Shown here piece by piece: positions 14,322-15,060 of a stretch of 15,060 bases of DNA. The notes beneath the pieces are model-generated. The model saw nothing but the letters and a program-made list of their open reading frames with translations, was not told the origin of the DNA and ran no database searches. A program made the translations under genes and the position numbers. Origin of the DNA: Saonia sp964398035 (lineage in GTDB: Bacteria > Bacteroidota > Bacteroidia > Flavobacteriales > Flavobacteriaceae); assembly GCA_964398035.1 (NCBI GenBank), contig CAYNLI010000073.1:1-15060 (forward strand). The letters are read 5' to 3'. Numbering within the stretch: the first letter of the stretch is position 1; every line of letters starts with the position of its first letter.

Positions 14322-14858
14322 TTAAATCCAGCTCTCTCGTTTTAATAAATTCTCAATATGGGCATAGTGATGATTGCTGTGCCAAGCATATTTCCCAATA
14401 TTCTCTTTTACAGTAACCTCTACATTGTCTTCTGGGTGCAAATAACTTAATTCCATAGCATCCATGGAAAGTCCTTTTAACAGGTAAACCATTTTAGCGT
14501 GCAATGCCTTAATGTAATCTATGGATAAAGAAATGGGAGCAGATTTAGCATCAAAAAGCTCAGCCCAATCTTTTTCTTCATAAGCCTTAATAAGAGGTCT
14601 GTTCTCTGTAAGCGACCATTTAAAACGCGTATAGCTATGATGATGGCTATCGGCAATATGGTGCACAACTTGCCTTATGGTCCAACCATTTGGGCGATAC
14701 GGAGTCTCTAATTGATCATGGGAAAGAGAATTTACCATCTGTTCCAGCCTATGCGGAAATTGTTCCAGAATAGAAATCCAGTCAACAATATCATTGTCGG
14801 TAATGGTATTTGGGCATTCAAAATGTCCTATTGGGTATTTTAATTGTTCTATATCCAT
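14322..14858 (-). CDS. YfiT/DinB-family putative metal-dependent thiol transferase
   Basis: This 178-residue protein has the four-helix DinB/YfiT fold. Expected metal ligands are H67 in VVHHIADSH, and H160 and H164 in AWHSNHHYAHI, the same three positions used by the Bacillus YfiT protein. YfiT-type motifs around them are NGWTIRQVVHH (57-67), FKWSLTENRP (79-88) and EEKDWAEL (94-101). Relatives act as bacillithiol S-transferases that add a low-molecular-weight thiol to electrophiles, and many annotations say 'putative metal-dependent hydrolase'. Members of the Bacteroidota can make bacillithiol, so this role is plausible. It has no signal peptide and is cytoplasmic. Its stop codon lies one base from the GNAT remnant's stop on the other strand. 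No strong promoter box is visible upstream (14859-15033). Confidence 0.92.
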   Translation of the reverse strand: MDIEQLKYPIGHFECPNTITDNDIVDWISILEQFPHRLEQMVNSLSHDQLETPYRPNGWTIRQVVHHIADSHHHSYTRFKWSLTENRPLIKAYEEKDWAELFDAKSAPISLSIDYIKALHAKMVYLLKGLSMDAMELSYLHPEDNVEVTVKENIGKYAWHSNHHYAHIENLLKRESWI

Positions 14859-15033
14859 AATATTTATAAAATAAACAACCTCTGGTCAAGTCCACTAGGC
14901 ATTAACTAAAGAATAAACTTAAGTGCTCATTACAAGCAACTTAGATTAACTCCTTTAATAGAAATAAAAATACTAAATTTTAATACATTTTTAACCTCAT
15001 AAAAAAACATTCTATTAATTATCTCTTTAGTAC

Positions 15034-15060
15034 ATGACAAAAATACAATCTATTGAAAAT
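15034..15060 (+). CDS. Possible 5' end of a gene cut by the window
   Basis: An ATG at 15034 opens a frame of nine codons (MTKIQSIEN) that runs off the window. The preceding 170 bp look non-coding and AT-rich, as expected for a promoter region, but no clear TAnnTTTG box is seen near it. Nine codons give no family, so this is a guess that a plus-strand gene begins here. Confidence 0.3.

Overview
The window looks like ordinary chromosomal DNA from a member of the Bacteroidota, most likely a marine or environmental Flavobacteriaceae. The clues are AT-rich DNA, genes that mostly lack Shine-Dalgarno sites, several TAnnTTTG-type -7 promoter boxes, a long NusB with an N-terminal extension, the nusB / DUF1573 lipoprotein / yajC gene order, a PUR-family (DUF3276) nucleic-acid-binding protein and a large M14 peptidase with a signal peptide. 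The genus cannot be named from this sequence. I found no phage genes, transposase, integrase, CRISPR array, rRNA or tRNA.

Layout. (1) 1-1253, + strand: the end of a cysteine-containing probable lipoprotein cut by the window edge, a small zinc-ribbon protein and an exported Dabb-domain protein. (2) 1254-1474: a non-coding stretch made of degenerate pieces of dispersed palindromic repeats. (3) 1475-4492: pyrD on the - strand, diverging from a pepT / YdeI-like pair on the + strand; each side of the shared 141-bp spacer has its own copy of the same -7 box. (4) 4551-6337, - strand: nusB, a DUF1573 lipoprotein and yajC, ending in a strong intrinsic terminator. (5) 6511-8718, + strand: an ABC exporter half-transporter followed by a PUR-family protein, with a perfect inverted repeat in the leader between them and a strong terminator after. 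(6) 8799-11324: a secreted M14 zinc carboxypeptidase-like protein with a C-terminal amidotransferase-like fold. (7) 11317-13277, - strand: a BASS-family transporter translationally coupled to a membrane acyltransferase. (8) 13464-14858: a peroxiredoxin/thioredoxin-fold protein, a headless GNAT acetyltransferase remnant, and a YfiT/DinB-family thiol transferase on the - strand. (9) 15034 onward: a possible gene start cut by the window end.

Most genes are housekeeping or general physiology: pyrimidine synthesis, peptide breakdown, Sec export, transcription and rRNA antitermination, lipid acylation, solute transport and thiol chemistry. I do not see a convincing new multi-gene system. The items most worth a second look are the undescribed GNAT pseudogene (14024-14320), the inverted repeat in the PUR leader (8297-8319), the repeat mosaic (1287-1437), the unusual HX5D acyltransferase coupled to a BASS transporter, and the Walker B aspartate variant of the ABC exporter.
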